Shown piece by piece: positions 9,390-17,984 of a stretch of 64,000 nucleotides of DNA; the stretch's first letter is position 1; each line of letters begins with the position of its first letter. A program made the position numbers and the translations under genes. The DNA comes from Pseudomonas zanjanensis. GTDB lineage: Bacteria > Pseudomonadota > Gammaproteobacteria > Pseudomonadales > Pseudomonadaceae. The DNA lies in contig NZ_JABWRB020000002.1 in assembly GCF_014268745.2 (NCBI RefSeq), positions 620,001 through 684,000 on the forward strand. Direction: 5' to 3'. Below the pieces are notes generated by a model that searched no databases, was not told the origin of the DNA, and worked only from the letters and a program-made list of their open reading frames with translations.

Positions 9390-10796
9390 TCAGCCTGCCT
9401 GCTTCATCTGCCGCACCGGCAATTCCACGCGGAAGGTGGTGCCGACGCCGACTTCGCTGCGGACGGTGATTTCGCCGTGGTGTTTTTTCACGATGCCGTA
9501 GGACAACGACAGCCCCAGCCCGGTGCCTTGGCCAATCGGTTTGGTGGTGAAGAACGGGTCGAAGATTTTCTGCAGGGTCTCGGGGGGAATGCCCGAGCCG
9601 TTGTCCGCCACTTCGATCCACACGGTTTCGTCACCGACCCCGTTGCGCAGGGTGATGGTGCCGCGTTCTGGGCCGATGGCCTGGGCGGCGTTGACGATCA
9701 GGTTCATGATCACTTGGTTGATCTGCGACGGCAGGCATTCCACCTCCGGCAACGGCGTGTACTGCTTGACCACGTCGGCCTTGTACTTGATCTCGTTGGC
9801 AACGATGTTCAAGGTCGAATCCATGCCTTGCTGCAAATTGGCCATCTGCCATTCCTGGCTGGAGTCGACGCGGGAAAAGTCCTTCAAGTCCTTGACGATC
9901 TGCCCGACCCGGCCGATGCCATCCTTGGATTCCTTGATCAGCAGGGGAATGTCCTCCACCAGGAAGTCGAGCTCCACCTGTTCGCGCAGCTTTCTCAAGT
10001 TCACCACCAGCTCCGGCGAGGCGATGGCCTCCTCGGCGCTGCTGTAGGCGCTGAGCATTTCCTGGAGCTTGCCGAAGTAGCCGTCCAGCGCCCCCAGGTT
10101 CGAAGAAATGAAGCCGATCGGGTTGTTGATTTCGTGGGCCACGCCGGCCGCCAACTGGCCCAGGGAGGCGAGTTTTTCCGATTGCACCAACTGGGTTTCC
10201 AGCATCTTGCGTTCGTCGATCTCCATTTGCAGCAGTTCGCTGGCCTGTTTGAACGCCTGGGTGCGTTGTTCCACCAGGTCTTCGAGCTTGTTCATTTTCA
10301 ACTGCGCACGGGAGGTCATTTCCCATTTGGTGGTCAGGGTGTTGGCCATCTGCTGGACTTCGATGTTGTCGAACGGCTTCTTCAGGATCAGCAAGCGGTC
10401 GTGGCCGTTCAGGCGATCGAGCAGTTCATCCCAGGAGTAATCCGAATAAGCGGTGCACACCACCACTTGCAGCTGCGGGTCGCGCTTCCAGAGTTCTTCG
10501 ATGGTCTTGGCGCCATCCCAGCCTTCGGGCATGCGCATGTCGACAAAGGCCAGGGCATAGGGGCGTTCCTTGGCCGCTGCCGCCAGCAATTTGTTCAGGC
10601 CTTCCTGCCCGCCATAAGCCGAGTCGAGTTCGAACACGGTGGCGGCAGGTTTCGGCGCTTCGCCGAACAGGGCGCTTTCCATGTCCTGCAAGTCCGTGTT
10701 GCCCTCATCTTCCGGGGTGAGGATCTTGCGGAAATCTTCATGAATGGCGGGTGTGTCGTCGATCAACAGGATGCGACGGTTACTCATACTGTTCAT
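9390..10796 (-). CDS. Soluble receiver-histidine kinase hybrid
   Basis: A 468-residue cytoplasmic protein with the receiver first and the kinase second. The receiver (about 7-150) has the acidic pair D13-D14, phosphoacceptor D86 in [11 protein letters not shown] and a lysine in LILKKPFD. The 72-residue spacing from D14 to D86 is ~28 longer than in CheY. A coiled-coil linker follows. The kinase H-box is in [12 protein letters not shown], with N box [25 protein letters not shown] and GTGLGLSLS. It has no membrane segment, so its input is probably phosphotransfer from a partner. Its ATG overlaps the stop of the upstream membrane kinase gene (ATGA), making that kinase the obvious partner. MSNRR at 10787 is an alternative start. 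Confidence 0.88.
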   Translation of the reverse strand: MNSMSNRRILLIDDTPAIHEDFRKILTPEDEGNTDLQDMESALFGEAPKPAATVFELDSAYGGQEGLNKLLAAAAKERPYALAFVDMRMPEGWDGAKTIEELWKRDPQLQVVVCTAYSDYSWDELLDRLNGHDRLLILKKPFDNIEVQQMANTLTTKWEMTSRAQLKMNKLEDLVEQRTQAFKQASELLQMEIDERKMLETQLVQSEKLASLGQLAAGVAHEINNPIGFISSNLGALDGYFGKLQEMLSAYSSAEEAIASPELVVNLRKLREQVELDFLVEDIPLLIKESKDGIGRVGQIVKDLKDFSRVDSSQEWQMANLQQGMDSTLNIVANEIKYKADVVKQYTPLPEVECLPSQINQVIMNLIVNAAQAIGPERGTITLRNGVGDETVWIEVADNGSGIPPETLQKIFDPFFTTKPIGQGTGLGLSLSYGIVKKHHGEITVRSEVGVGTTFRVELPVRQMKQAG

Positions 10797-12595
10797 GGCT
10801 CACCTTCTGCAAGTTTCAGGGGCACCTGCAATTGGAACGTCGCCCCTTTTCCTGGCCCCTCACTGTGGGCGGTGAGGTGGCCGTTCATTTCAATGGCCGC
10901 CAATGCGCAGCTGTGCAGGCCGAAGCCGTGGCCTTCCTTACGCGTGGTAAAGCCGTGGGCGAAGATGCGCGTCATGTTCTCCTCCGGGATGCCTTCGCCT
11001 TCGTCCTTGACGCTGATTTGCAGGGTCTCGCCATCGACGACGTCCGCCTTGAGCGTCATGTTCCGCGCATGGTTGGACACCCCGGCCATGGCGTATTTGG
11101 CGTTGCTGATCAGGTTGATCAGGATCAACAGCAAGCGGTGCTTGTCGCCCATGATCCGCGGCACATCACCGTATTCCTTGATCACCGTAACATGGTGGCG
11201 GGTCAGGGCACCGGAGTTCATGCGCAGGGCGTCCTCGAGCAGCTCGCTGACCACCAGCGGTTCGAGCAGGCTGTTGGCCCCCGCATAGGATTGCTGTGTG
11301 GCGACGATGTCCTTGATGTGGTCCACGCTCTTGCTCAACTGCGCCAGCTCATCGGTCAGGCTCTGCTGCTCCGACGCGATGGCCTCCACCAGTTGGTTGA
11401 GGTAGCCGGGCAGCAGCTTGCCCTTGGCGTCTTCGGTGAGGAAGTGCCCGAGGTCGTCGGTGTGTTCGTTGATCAATTGCATCGCCTTGCCCAGCCCCAG
11501 CGCCTTGCTGCTGCGCAGTTTGCGGCTGACCAGGTCGGCGGAAATGTTCACGCTATTGAGGACGTTACCGACGTTGTGCAGCACGTTGGTGGCGATTTCC
11601 GCCATGCCGGCCTGGCGGGCGGTGTCCATCAGCTCGCTCTGGGTGTCCTTGAGTTGGCGGGTACGCTCTTCGACCCGTTGTTCCAGCTCGTCGTTGGCGG
11701 TTTGCAGGGCGTTGTTGACCCGCTTGATCTCGGCGAAGCTGCGGATCAGCCGGATCCCCAGCCAGATCAGGATCAACACCAGGAGCGTGGCGAACACCAG
11801 CAGGTAGACGTGGTTGCGCTCGTATTTGGCCGCGGCTTTTGCCTGGTCTTTCTCGAGTAGGTTGGTAATGGTGTCCAGGCGGTCGGCCAAGGGGACCATT
11901 TCGATGCCTGTTAATAATTCATTGACCTTTGGCTGTTCCCGCAGGATCACCCCGATGTGTCTGCGCAGGACTTCGACGGAGTTGAGCAGTCCCTCAGGCA
12001 GGCGCTCCTTGTTGACCTCCAGCTGGTTCAACCCCAGCAGGACCTCGGCCGCGATATCAGGGGAGCTGAGCTGGGCGAACTCCATGCTGCTGAGCAACAG
12101 GTCGTAGGTGTCGATGGCAACGTTCTGCAATTCCAGCCGGTACGTGTCGGGCAGCCGGGCGAACTGGCCCTGGATATCGTCCTCGCCGGTGGGCAGGAAG
12201 GCCAGGGAGTTGCGCAACACCGCGTTATGGGACTTGAACTGTTCCACCAGGCGGGTCTTTTCCTTGACCAGCTTGAGGTATTCGTCGCGCTGGGCCTCCC
12301 AGAGTGACGGCCCATGCCGGCCAGGCTCCGCCTCGATGGCGTCCAGGCGCTGCCACAGGCGTGCCATTTCGTGCAGCGGAGAGACCAGCGGGTCGTAGTT
12401 GTGGGTCAGGGCGATCCGCGACTTGAGGATTTCGTTGTCCCAGATGGCGTCCTGTTGCTTGAGCAATCGGATCAGGTCACGGGATTCAATGTACGAGGCG
12501 GCCTGCTGGGCGCCCGAGTTGATGTACATGAACAACAGGATGCCCGCCAGCAAGACGCCAATGAAGGCCAGGCCGAGGCGACGGAGGACTGTCAT
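10793..12595 (-). CDS. Membrane sensor histidine kinase
   Basis: A 600-residue sensor kinase. One N-terminal membrane helix (about 5-28) and a second at ~270-290 bracket a ~240-residue, largely helical periplasmic domain. A coiled coil and a kinase core follow. The H-box region is an unusual EIATNVLHNVGNVLNSV, and the ATP-binding motifs are NLISNAKYAM, DEGEGIP and GHGFGLHSCALAAIEM. There is no receiver of its own. The ATG at 12595 was chosen because GAGGG lies upstream and it overlaps the stop of the di-heme cytochrome gene as ATGA; an in-frame ATG 18 bp upstream lacks a ribosome site. The kinase therefore appears coupled in translation to a periplasmic redox protein. Confidence 0.86.
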   Translation of the reverse strand: MTVLRRLGLAFIGVLLAGILLFMYINSGAQQAASYIESRDLIRLLKQQDAIWDNEILKSRIALTHNYDPLVSPLHEMARLWQRLDAIEAEPGRHGPSLWEAQRDEYLKLVKEKTRLVEQFKSHNAVLRNSLAFLPTGEDDIQGQFARLPDTYRLELQNVAIDTYDLLLSSMEFAQLSSPDIAAEVLLGLNQLEVNKERLPEGLLNSVEVLRRHIGVILREQPKVNELLTGIEMVPLADRLDTITNLLEKDQAKAAAKYERNHVYLLVFATLLVLILIWLGIRLIRSFAEIKRVNNALQTANDELEQRVEERTRQLKDTQSELMDTARQAGMAEIATNVLHNVGNVLNSVNISADLVSRKLRSSKALGLGKAMQLINEHTDDLGHFLTEDAKGKLLPGYLNQLVEAIASEQQSLTDELAQLSKSVDHIKDIVATQQSYAGANSLLEPLVVSELLEDALRMNSGALTRHHVTVIKEYGDVPRIMGDKHRLLLILINLISNAKYAMAGVSNHARNMTLKADVVDGETLQISVKDEGEGIPEENMTRIFAHGFTTRKEGHGFGLHSCALAAIEMNGHLTAHSEGPGKGATFQLQVPLKLAEGEP

Positions 12596-13551
12596 AGGGG
12601 CTTGCCCTCCCATTCACCGGTCAGGGTCTTGAGGAACTCGACGATCAACGTCGTATCGTTCTTGAGGGGCTCACGACCCAGTTGGTACTTGAACATGACC
12701 TCTACCGCGCGCTCCAGGGTTGGCGCCGACCCGTCATGGAAATAGGGCGCGGTAACGGCCACGTTACGCAGGCTCGGTACTTTGAAAACCTGGTGATCAT
12801 TTTCATCACCGGTGATGTTGAAGCGTCCTTCGTCGGCCCGGGTGGGGTTGCCGCGGTCAACGAAGTAGTCACCCATGATGCCGAATTTCTGGAACATGTT
12901 GCCCCCGATGTTCACGCCCTGGTGACAAGCGATGCAGCCGTATTCCTTGAACCGCTGGTAACCGAATTTTTCCCGGGGCGTGAGGGCATCGGTATTGCCC
13001 AGCAGGTACTGGTCGAAGCGCGAATTGGGTGTCTGCAAGGTCCGTTCGTAATCGGCCAGGGCACCCTGGATATTGGGCTTGGTCACCCCGTCGGGGTAGG
13101 CGTCGTTGAAATCCTTGGCATAACCCGGATCATCGGCGATGCGCTTGACGACAGACTCCCAGGTGCTACCCATTTCCGCCGGGCTGGTCACGACGATGTG
13201 GACCTGTTCTTCCAGCGTATCGACGCGGCCATCCCAGAATTGGTGGAAGTTGAGGCCAGCATTGAACACGGTCGGCGTATTGACCTCCACTGGCTTGCCG
13301 TCGAAGCCCAGGGAAAACGGTTTGTCGTCGGCGCCGCCCTTGTCCAGGCGATGGCAACTGGCGCAGGACAGCGTGTTGTTGACCGACAGCCGCGGGTCAT
13401 TGAACAGCCGCAGCCCCAGCTGGACGCGCTTGGGGTCCAGGGTCGGAATCGGTGGCAGGGGCTTGAGGGGTTCGTCCAGTGGGGCGGCGTGCGCGGCCAC
13501 GCTCATTCCCACGAGCAGGCCGAGCGCCAGAGTCAGTCCATGTAACGCCAT
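12592..13551 (-). CDS. Periplasmic di-heme cytochrome c peroxidase/MauG-like
   Basis: A 319-residue exported protein with a Sec signal (residues 1-22, ending AAHA) and two c-type heme sites, C63-A-S-C66-H67 and C206-I-A-C209-H210. This is the CcpA/MauG domain layout. Family members reduce hydrogen peroxide or carry out long-range oxidations using electrons from small cytochromes. It lies inside a signalling operon: a GGDEF/EAL gene ends upstream at 13594, and the sensor kinase starts within its stop codon. That placement suggests a redox or peroxide-sensing role for the group rather than bulk detoxification; the role is inferred from context only. Confidence 0.88.
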   Translation of the reverse strand: MALHGLTLALGLLVGMSVAAHAAPLDEPLKPLPPIPTLDPKRVQLGLRLFNDPRLSVNNTLSCASCHRLDKGGADDKPFSLGFDGKPVEVNTPTVFNAGLNFHQFWDGRVDTLEEQVHIVVTSPAEMGSTWESVVKRIADDPGYAKDFNDAYPDGVTKPNIQGALADYERTLQTPNSRFDQYLLGNTDALTPREKFGYQRFKEYGCIACHQGVNIGGNMFQKFGIMGDYFVDRGNPTRADEGRFNITGDENDHQVFKVPSLRNVAVTAPYFHDGSAPTLERAVEVMFKYQLGREPLKNDTTLIVEFLKTLTGEWEGKPL

Positions 13552-13593
13552 GGGATGCTTTCCTTGAAACGTTGGTTGAGGACACTCCGGTGT

Positions 13594-15468
13594 TCACGAA
13601 AACGGGTTCTGGCGTTTTTCCCATTCGGTCATCCAGTCGGCAAAGGCCTGTGGTTCGACGGCCTTGCTGAAGTAATAACCTTGGACTTCCTCGCATTGGT
13701 GCTGCTTGAGAAATTCAAGCTGCTCAAGGGTTTCCACCCCTTCGGCGATGATGTGCAGATTCAGGCTCTTGCCCAGGCTGATGATGGTGCTCACCAGCTT
13801 GGCATCGTTGCTGTCGATGCTCAGGTCACCCACGAACGACTGGTCGATCTTCAGCACATCCACCGGAAATTTCTGCAAGTAGCTCAGGCTCGAATAGCCG
13901 GTGCCGAAGTCATCGATGGCCAGGCGTATCCCCAGCTGCTTGATGGCCTTGAGGATGGCGACCGTGGTATCGACGTTCTGCATCAGTACGCTTTCGGTGA
14001 TCTCCAGTTCTAACTGTGTCGGTTCCAGGCCGGTTTCCTTGAGGGTGCGGGCGATGCCTTCGACGAAGCCGCGCTGGCGAAAGTCGATGGCCGAGACGTT
14101 CACCGACAGGTACAGCGGGCGCATGCCCTCGGCTTGCCAGCGACAGGCCTGCTGGCAGGCTTCCTGGAGCACCCATTGGCTCAGTGGGACGATCAGGCCG
14201 CTGTCCTCGGCCACCGGAATGAAATCCGACGGGTAGACCATGCCGTGCCCCGGCCTGTCCCAGCGCACCAGCGCCTCGACGCCGACCACCTTGCCGCTCT
14301 TGAGGTCGAGCTTGGGCTGGTAATGCAGCACGAATTCCTTGCGTTGCAGGCCCAGGCGCAGGCCCGATTCGATGGTTTGCTGCTGCCGTGCCCGACGGTT
14401 CATATCCTCGGTGAAAAAACGGTAGTCGTTGGGGCCGGTCTCCTTGACGTTGCGCATCGCCGTCTCGGCTTTCTTGATCAGCGCCACGGCGTCGAAACCG
14501 TCGCTCGGGTAGACGCTGATGCCCAGGCTCGCGGTGACGCTCAGGTCATGGCCGTCGATCGGTTGCGGGGAACTGATGGCCGCCAGCAGTTTGTCGGCCA
14601 CGCCTTTGATCTGCTGCGGATCGACAATGTCACCCAGCACCACGACGAATTCATCGGAGCCGTAGCGAAACACCGAGTCGGACTCGCGCACCACGGTTGC
14701 CAACGCCCGCGCCACGCGCTTGAGCATCTCATCGCCCACCGGATGGCCCAGGGCGTTATTGATGCGCTTGAAACGGTCCAGGCCGAGGAACATCACCGCC
14801 AGTTGCTTGTCATGCCGACGGCACTGGGCCATGGCCTGGGTCAGGCGGTCGCCGAGCAACATGCTGTTGGGCAGTTCGGTGAGCACGTCGTATTGCAGCA
14901 GGTGAGACACCTTGAGCAATTCCTGGACGCGCTCTTCGATCGTGCGTTCCAGGCTGCGCATTTTCCTCGCCGCATCCTGGGCCAGTTGCCATTTCCAGGT
15001 CATGGCGCTGGCCATCTGGCGGATTTCCAGGGTGTCGAAGGGCTTCTTGAGGATCAGCAACTGATCGTCGAACTCGATCCGTTCGGACATGGTTTCCCAG
15101 GAGTAATCCGAGAACGCCGTGCACAGGGCGATTTGCAGCCGTGGGTCGGCCTCCCACAGCGCCTCGATGGTTTGCAGGCCGTCCCAGCCCGGCGGCATGC
15201 GCATGTCGGCGAACACCAACGCATAGGGCTGGCCTTCGGCCTGGGCGCGCTTGACCAGTTCCAGCGCCTCCTCGCCCTGGTAGGCCGAGTCGATCTGGAA
15301 CTGCAGCCGGCTGACCTGCGGGGTGCCGAACAGCAGGCTCTCGGTGTCGTCCAGCGAGTCATCGAGGCCGGCGCTGGGGCTGAGGATCTTGCGAAAGTCC
15401 TGGTGGATCGCCGGCGTATCGTCCACCACCAGGATTCGCCGGTTGGCAGGTACCGACATGGGGTTCAT
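13594..15468 (-). CDS. Response regulator with GGDEF and EAL domains (likely phosphodiesterase)
   Basis: A 624-residue three-domain protein. The N-terminal receiver (D16-D17, phosphoacceptor D88 in ADMRMPPGWDG) has the same enlarged form as two neighbours. The GGDEF domain carries GSDEF at 270-274 instead of GGDEF, preceded by an intact RESD I-site, so cyclase activity is doubtful. The EAL domain looks complete: E398-A-L in GVEALVRW, VNVSA, LEITES, DDFGTGYSSL, KIDQSF and EGVET. The prediction is cyclic-di-GMP hydrolysis controlled by phosphorylation, perhaps with GTP binding by the GGDEF domain. Its ATG overlaps the stop of the next regulator upstream. Confidence 0.9.
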   Translation of the reverse strand: MNPMSVPANRRILVVDDTPAIHQDFRKILSPSAGLDDSLDDTESLLFGTPQVSRLQFQIDSAYQGEEALELVKRAQAEGQPYALVFADMRMPPGWDGLQTIEALWEADPRLQIALCTAFSDYSWETMSERIEFDDQLLILKKPFDTLEIRQMASAMTWKWQLAQDAARKMRSLERTIEERVQELLKVSHLLQYDVLTELPNSMLLGDRLTQAMAQCRRHDKQLAVMFLGLDRFKRINNALGHPVGDEMLKRVARALATVVRESDSVFRYGSDEFVVVLGDIVDPQQIKGVADKLLAAISSPQPIDGHDLSVTASLGISVYPSDGFDAVALIKKAETAMRNVKETGPNDYRFFTEDMNRRARQQQTIESGLRLGLQRKEFVLHYQPKLDLKSGKVVGVEALVRWDRPGHGMVYPSDFIPVAEDSGLIVPLSQWVLQEACQQACRWQAEGMRPLYLSVNVSAIDFRQRGFVEGIARTLKETGLEPTQLELEITESVLMQNVDTTVAILKAIKQLGIRLAIDDFGTGYSSLSYLQKFPVDVLKIDQSFVGDLSIDSNDAKLVSTIISLGKSLNLHIIAEGVETLEQLEFLKQHQCEEVQGYYFSKAVEPQAFADWMTEWEKRQNPFS

Positions 15469-17756
15469 GGATTGCTCTCCGATAGCTGGCTCGCAGGTCG
15501 GGTCCAGTGGTCTGTCGCGGGAATGATGGTGCCGGCCTTGAGCAGTTCGGCGGCCTGGCCGCTGTCGACCACGGTGCTGAAGTAATGCCCCTGGGCCTGC
15601 ATCGCCCCGCCGCTGGACATCAGCGTGGTGCGTTGCTCCTGGGTCTCGACGCCCTCGGCAATGATCCCGATGCCCACGTCCCGGGCAAAGTTGATGATCG
15701 CCCGCAAGGTCGTGGCGTTTTCGGGATTGTCGCTGGCACTGTCCAGGAACCGCTGGGCGAGCTTGAGGTGATTGACCCGGTAGGTCTTGAGGTAGTCGAA
15801 CGAGGAATATTCGGTGCCGAAGTCATCGATGGCGATCTGCACACCCAATTCGCAGAGGCGCGGCAGCACGTCGTTGTGGGTCCACTTGGTCTGGGCCAGG
15901 GTGGCTTCGGTGACGTCGAAACGCAGGTCCCAGGGCGCCAGTTCCCAGCGCGCGGTGGTGCGCAGCACGTCGTAGATCAGTTCCGGGCCGGTCTTGAGCT
16001 GGGTCAGGGACAGGTCGATGGCGATCACCGGCGGCGCCATGCCCTGGTCGCGCCACTGGCGCATTTGCTGGCAGGCCTGGTCCAGCACCCAATGCCCCAG
16101 GCCAATGATGATCCCGGTCTTCTCGGCGGCGGGCATGAAGGCCGCCGGTTCCAGCCAGCCCCGTTCGGGGTGGTTCCAGCGCACTTGTACGCCCATGCCG
16201 AGGATCTTGCCGGTGCCGAGGTCGACTTCCGGCAGGTAGTGCAAGTGCAGTTCGTGGTTTTCGATGGCTTGGCGCAGGTCGTTGGCGAGGGCGACCCGGT
16301 CGGTGACTTCCTGGTTGATTTCCTCGTTGTGGAAGTGGTACTGGTTGCGGCCCTTTTCCTTGGAGCGGTACAGGGCCATGTCGGATTGCGCCATCAGGCT
16401 GTCGGCACTCAGGCTCTGTGGGGTGTACAGGGCGATGCCGATGCTCACCGAGATCCGCACGTCGTTGCCGTCCAGGGAGTACGGCGCCACGAGGGCGTCG
16501 CGGATCTTGCCCGCCAGCGCGGCGCAATGGGTCGCTTCATGCACGTCCAGTTGCAGCAGGGCGAACTCGTCGCCGCCCAGGCGCGCCACCACGTCGTTTT
16601 CCCGGGTACAGGCCTTGATGCGCACGGCAACTTCCTGCAACAGCAGGTCGCCGATGGGATGGCCCAGGGTGTCGTTGATGCGTTTGAAGTGGTCCAGGTC
16701 CAGGTAGAACATGGCAAACGGCGCCGCCCCGCGACGCGCGGCGGCGAAGGCCTGGTGCAAGCGCTCGATCATGGTGGCGCGGTTGGCCAACCCGGTCAGG
16801 CCGTCGGTGCGGGCGAGCAGGGCGATCTTTTCTTCGGCCAGCCTGCGTTCGGTGATGTCGAGGATGATGCCTTCCACCTCCAGCAACAGACCCTGGTCGT
16901 TGCGCACCGGGATGTAGCGGTTCTCCACCCAGCGGAACGTGTCGTCGCCGGTGCGCATGCGAAACTCGATGGACGCCCCCACGGTGTCACGGTCGAGGAC
17001 GCGCACCATGGCCTCCTGGACTTTGGCCTGGTCATCGGCATGGATCAGGGTTTCTGCCCAGTCCGGCGAGTTGATCAGTTGCGCCGCGGAATGACCGAAC
17101 TTGGTGATGTTATGGGAGATGTACATCAACGCGAACGGCGGTTCGCCCCGCAAGCGATAGAGGATGGTCGGGCTGTTCTGCACGATGATATTGGCGTCGG
17201 CCAACTCTCGGGTGCGTTCCTCGACCGCTCGTTCGAGCATGTCCATTTTCAGCGCTGCGTCTTCGGTCATCTGCCATTTGACGGTCAAGGCGCTGGCCAT
17301 CTGGCGGATCTCGATGGCGTCGAAGGGTTTTTTCAGGATAAGCAGGCGGTCGCCCAGTTCCAGGCGCTCGGAAATATCTTCCCAGGAATAATCCGAGTAC
17401 GCGGTGCACAACGCCACTTGCAGCTTGGGGTCGGCGCGCCATAGCCGTTCGATGGTTTCCAGGCCGTCCCAGCCCGGTGGCATGCGCATGTCGATGAACG
17501 CCATGGCGTAGGGTTGCCCCTGGGCCAGCGCCGCTTCGACCTTGTTCAAGGCCTCCATGCCCTGGAACGCCGAGTCGAGCACGAAACTCGTGCCGGCGAC
17601 CGCCACCGGCGCGCCGAACAGGGCTTCTTCGGCGCTGCTCAAGTTATCTTCGGCGCTCATCTGCGGGCTGAGGATCTTGCGAAAATCCTCATGGATGGTC
17701 GGGGTGTCGTCGACGATCAGGATCCGCCGATTGGTTTTATCCAAAGGCAGGCTCAT
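15465..17756 (-). CDS. Response regulator with PAS, GGDEF and degenerate EAL domains (likely diguanylate cyclase)
   Basis: A 763-residue protein and the first gene of the minus-strand signalling operon. Order: enlarged receiver (D16-D17, D89), coiled coil, PAS plus PAC (about 190-315), GGDEF, EAL. The cyclase motif is intact: GGDEF at 394-398 with a REND I-site five residues before it. The EAL domain has lost key residues: EAL is replaced by G522-V523-Q524 (GMGVQVRW), the usual KID is KLA (HLKLAQRF), and DDFGTG reads DDFGTE. It should make cyclic-di-GMP and be unable to degrade it, the reverse of the next gene. The PAS domain could bind a ligand or cofactor. Confidence 0.9.
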   Translation of the reverse strand: MSLPLDKTNRRILIVDDTPTIHEDFRKILSPQMSAEDNLSSAEEALFGAPVAVAGTSFVLDSAFQGMEALNKVEAALAQGQPYAMAFIDMRMPPGWDGLETIERLWRADPKLQVALCTAYSDYSWEDISERLELGDRLLILKKPFDAIEIRQMASALTVKWQMTEDAALKMDMLERAVEERTRELADANIIVQNSPTILYRLRGEPPFALMYISHNITKFGHSAAQLINSPDWAETLIHADDQAKVQEAMVRVLDRDTVGASIEFRMRTGDDTFRWVENRYIPVRNDQGLLLEVEGIILDITERRLAEEKIALLARTDGLTGLANRATMIERLHQAFAAARRGAAPFAMFYLDLDHFKRINDTLGHPIGDLLLQEVAVRIKACTRENDVVARLGGDEFALLQLDVHEATHCAALAGKIRDALVAPYSLDGNDVRISVSIGIALYTPQSLSADSLMAQSDMALYRSKEKGRNQYHFHNEEINQEVTDRVALANDLRQAIENHELHLHYLPEVDLGTGKILGMGVQVRWNHPERGWLEPAAFMPAAEKTGIIIGLGHWVLDQACQQMRQWRDQGMAPPVIAIDLSLTQLKTGPELIYDVLRTTARWELAPWDLRFDVTEATLAQTKWTHNDVLPRLCELGVQIAIDDFGTEYSSFDYLKTYRVNHLKLAQRFLDSASDNPENATTLRAIINFARDVGIGIIAEGVETQEQRTTLMSSGGAMQAQGHYFSTVVDSGQAAELLKAGTIIPATDHWTRPASQLSESNP

Positions 17757-17984
17757 GGCCGTGCACCGTTTTGATGCGGACTATAGAACCTTGGGAACAT
17801 CTGCTATCCCTTTCGCTGGCATGAGTATTCGGCCTATACATGGCCCTTCATGGGGTACAGCATAGTCGTCTGATCGGGATGCGCTCGGCCACTGATGGCA
17901 AATGTGTCTAAATCTTCGCAATCTACTAGCCTGTTTTTTGGGGCTAAGGTAGAACGGTTGTCGTGAATCAGGAGGGGGTTGCAA

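Noticed and set aside
9282-11288. 668-residue open frame on the plus strand
   Set aside because: It is antisense to the two kinase genes, whose domains are intact. Its amino-acid composition is that of the complement of a GC-rich gene.
15507-17444. 645-residue open frame on the plus strand
   Set aside because: Antisense to the PAS-GGDEF-EAL gene; no domain or ribosome site.
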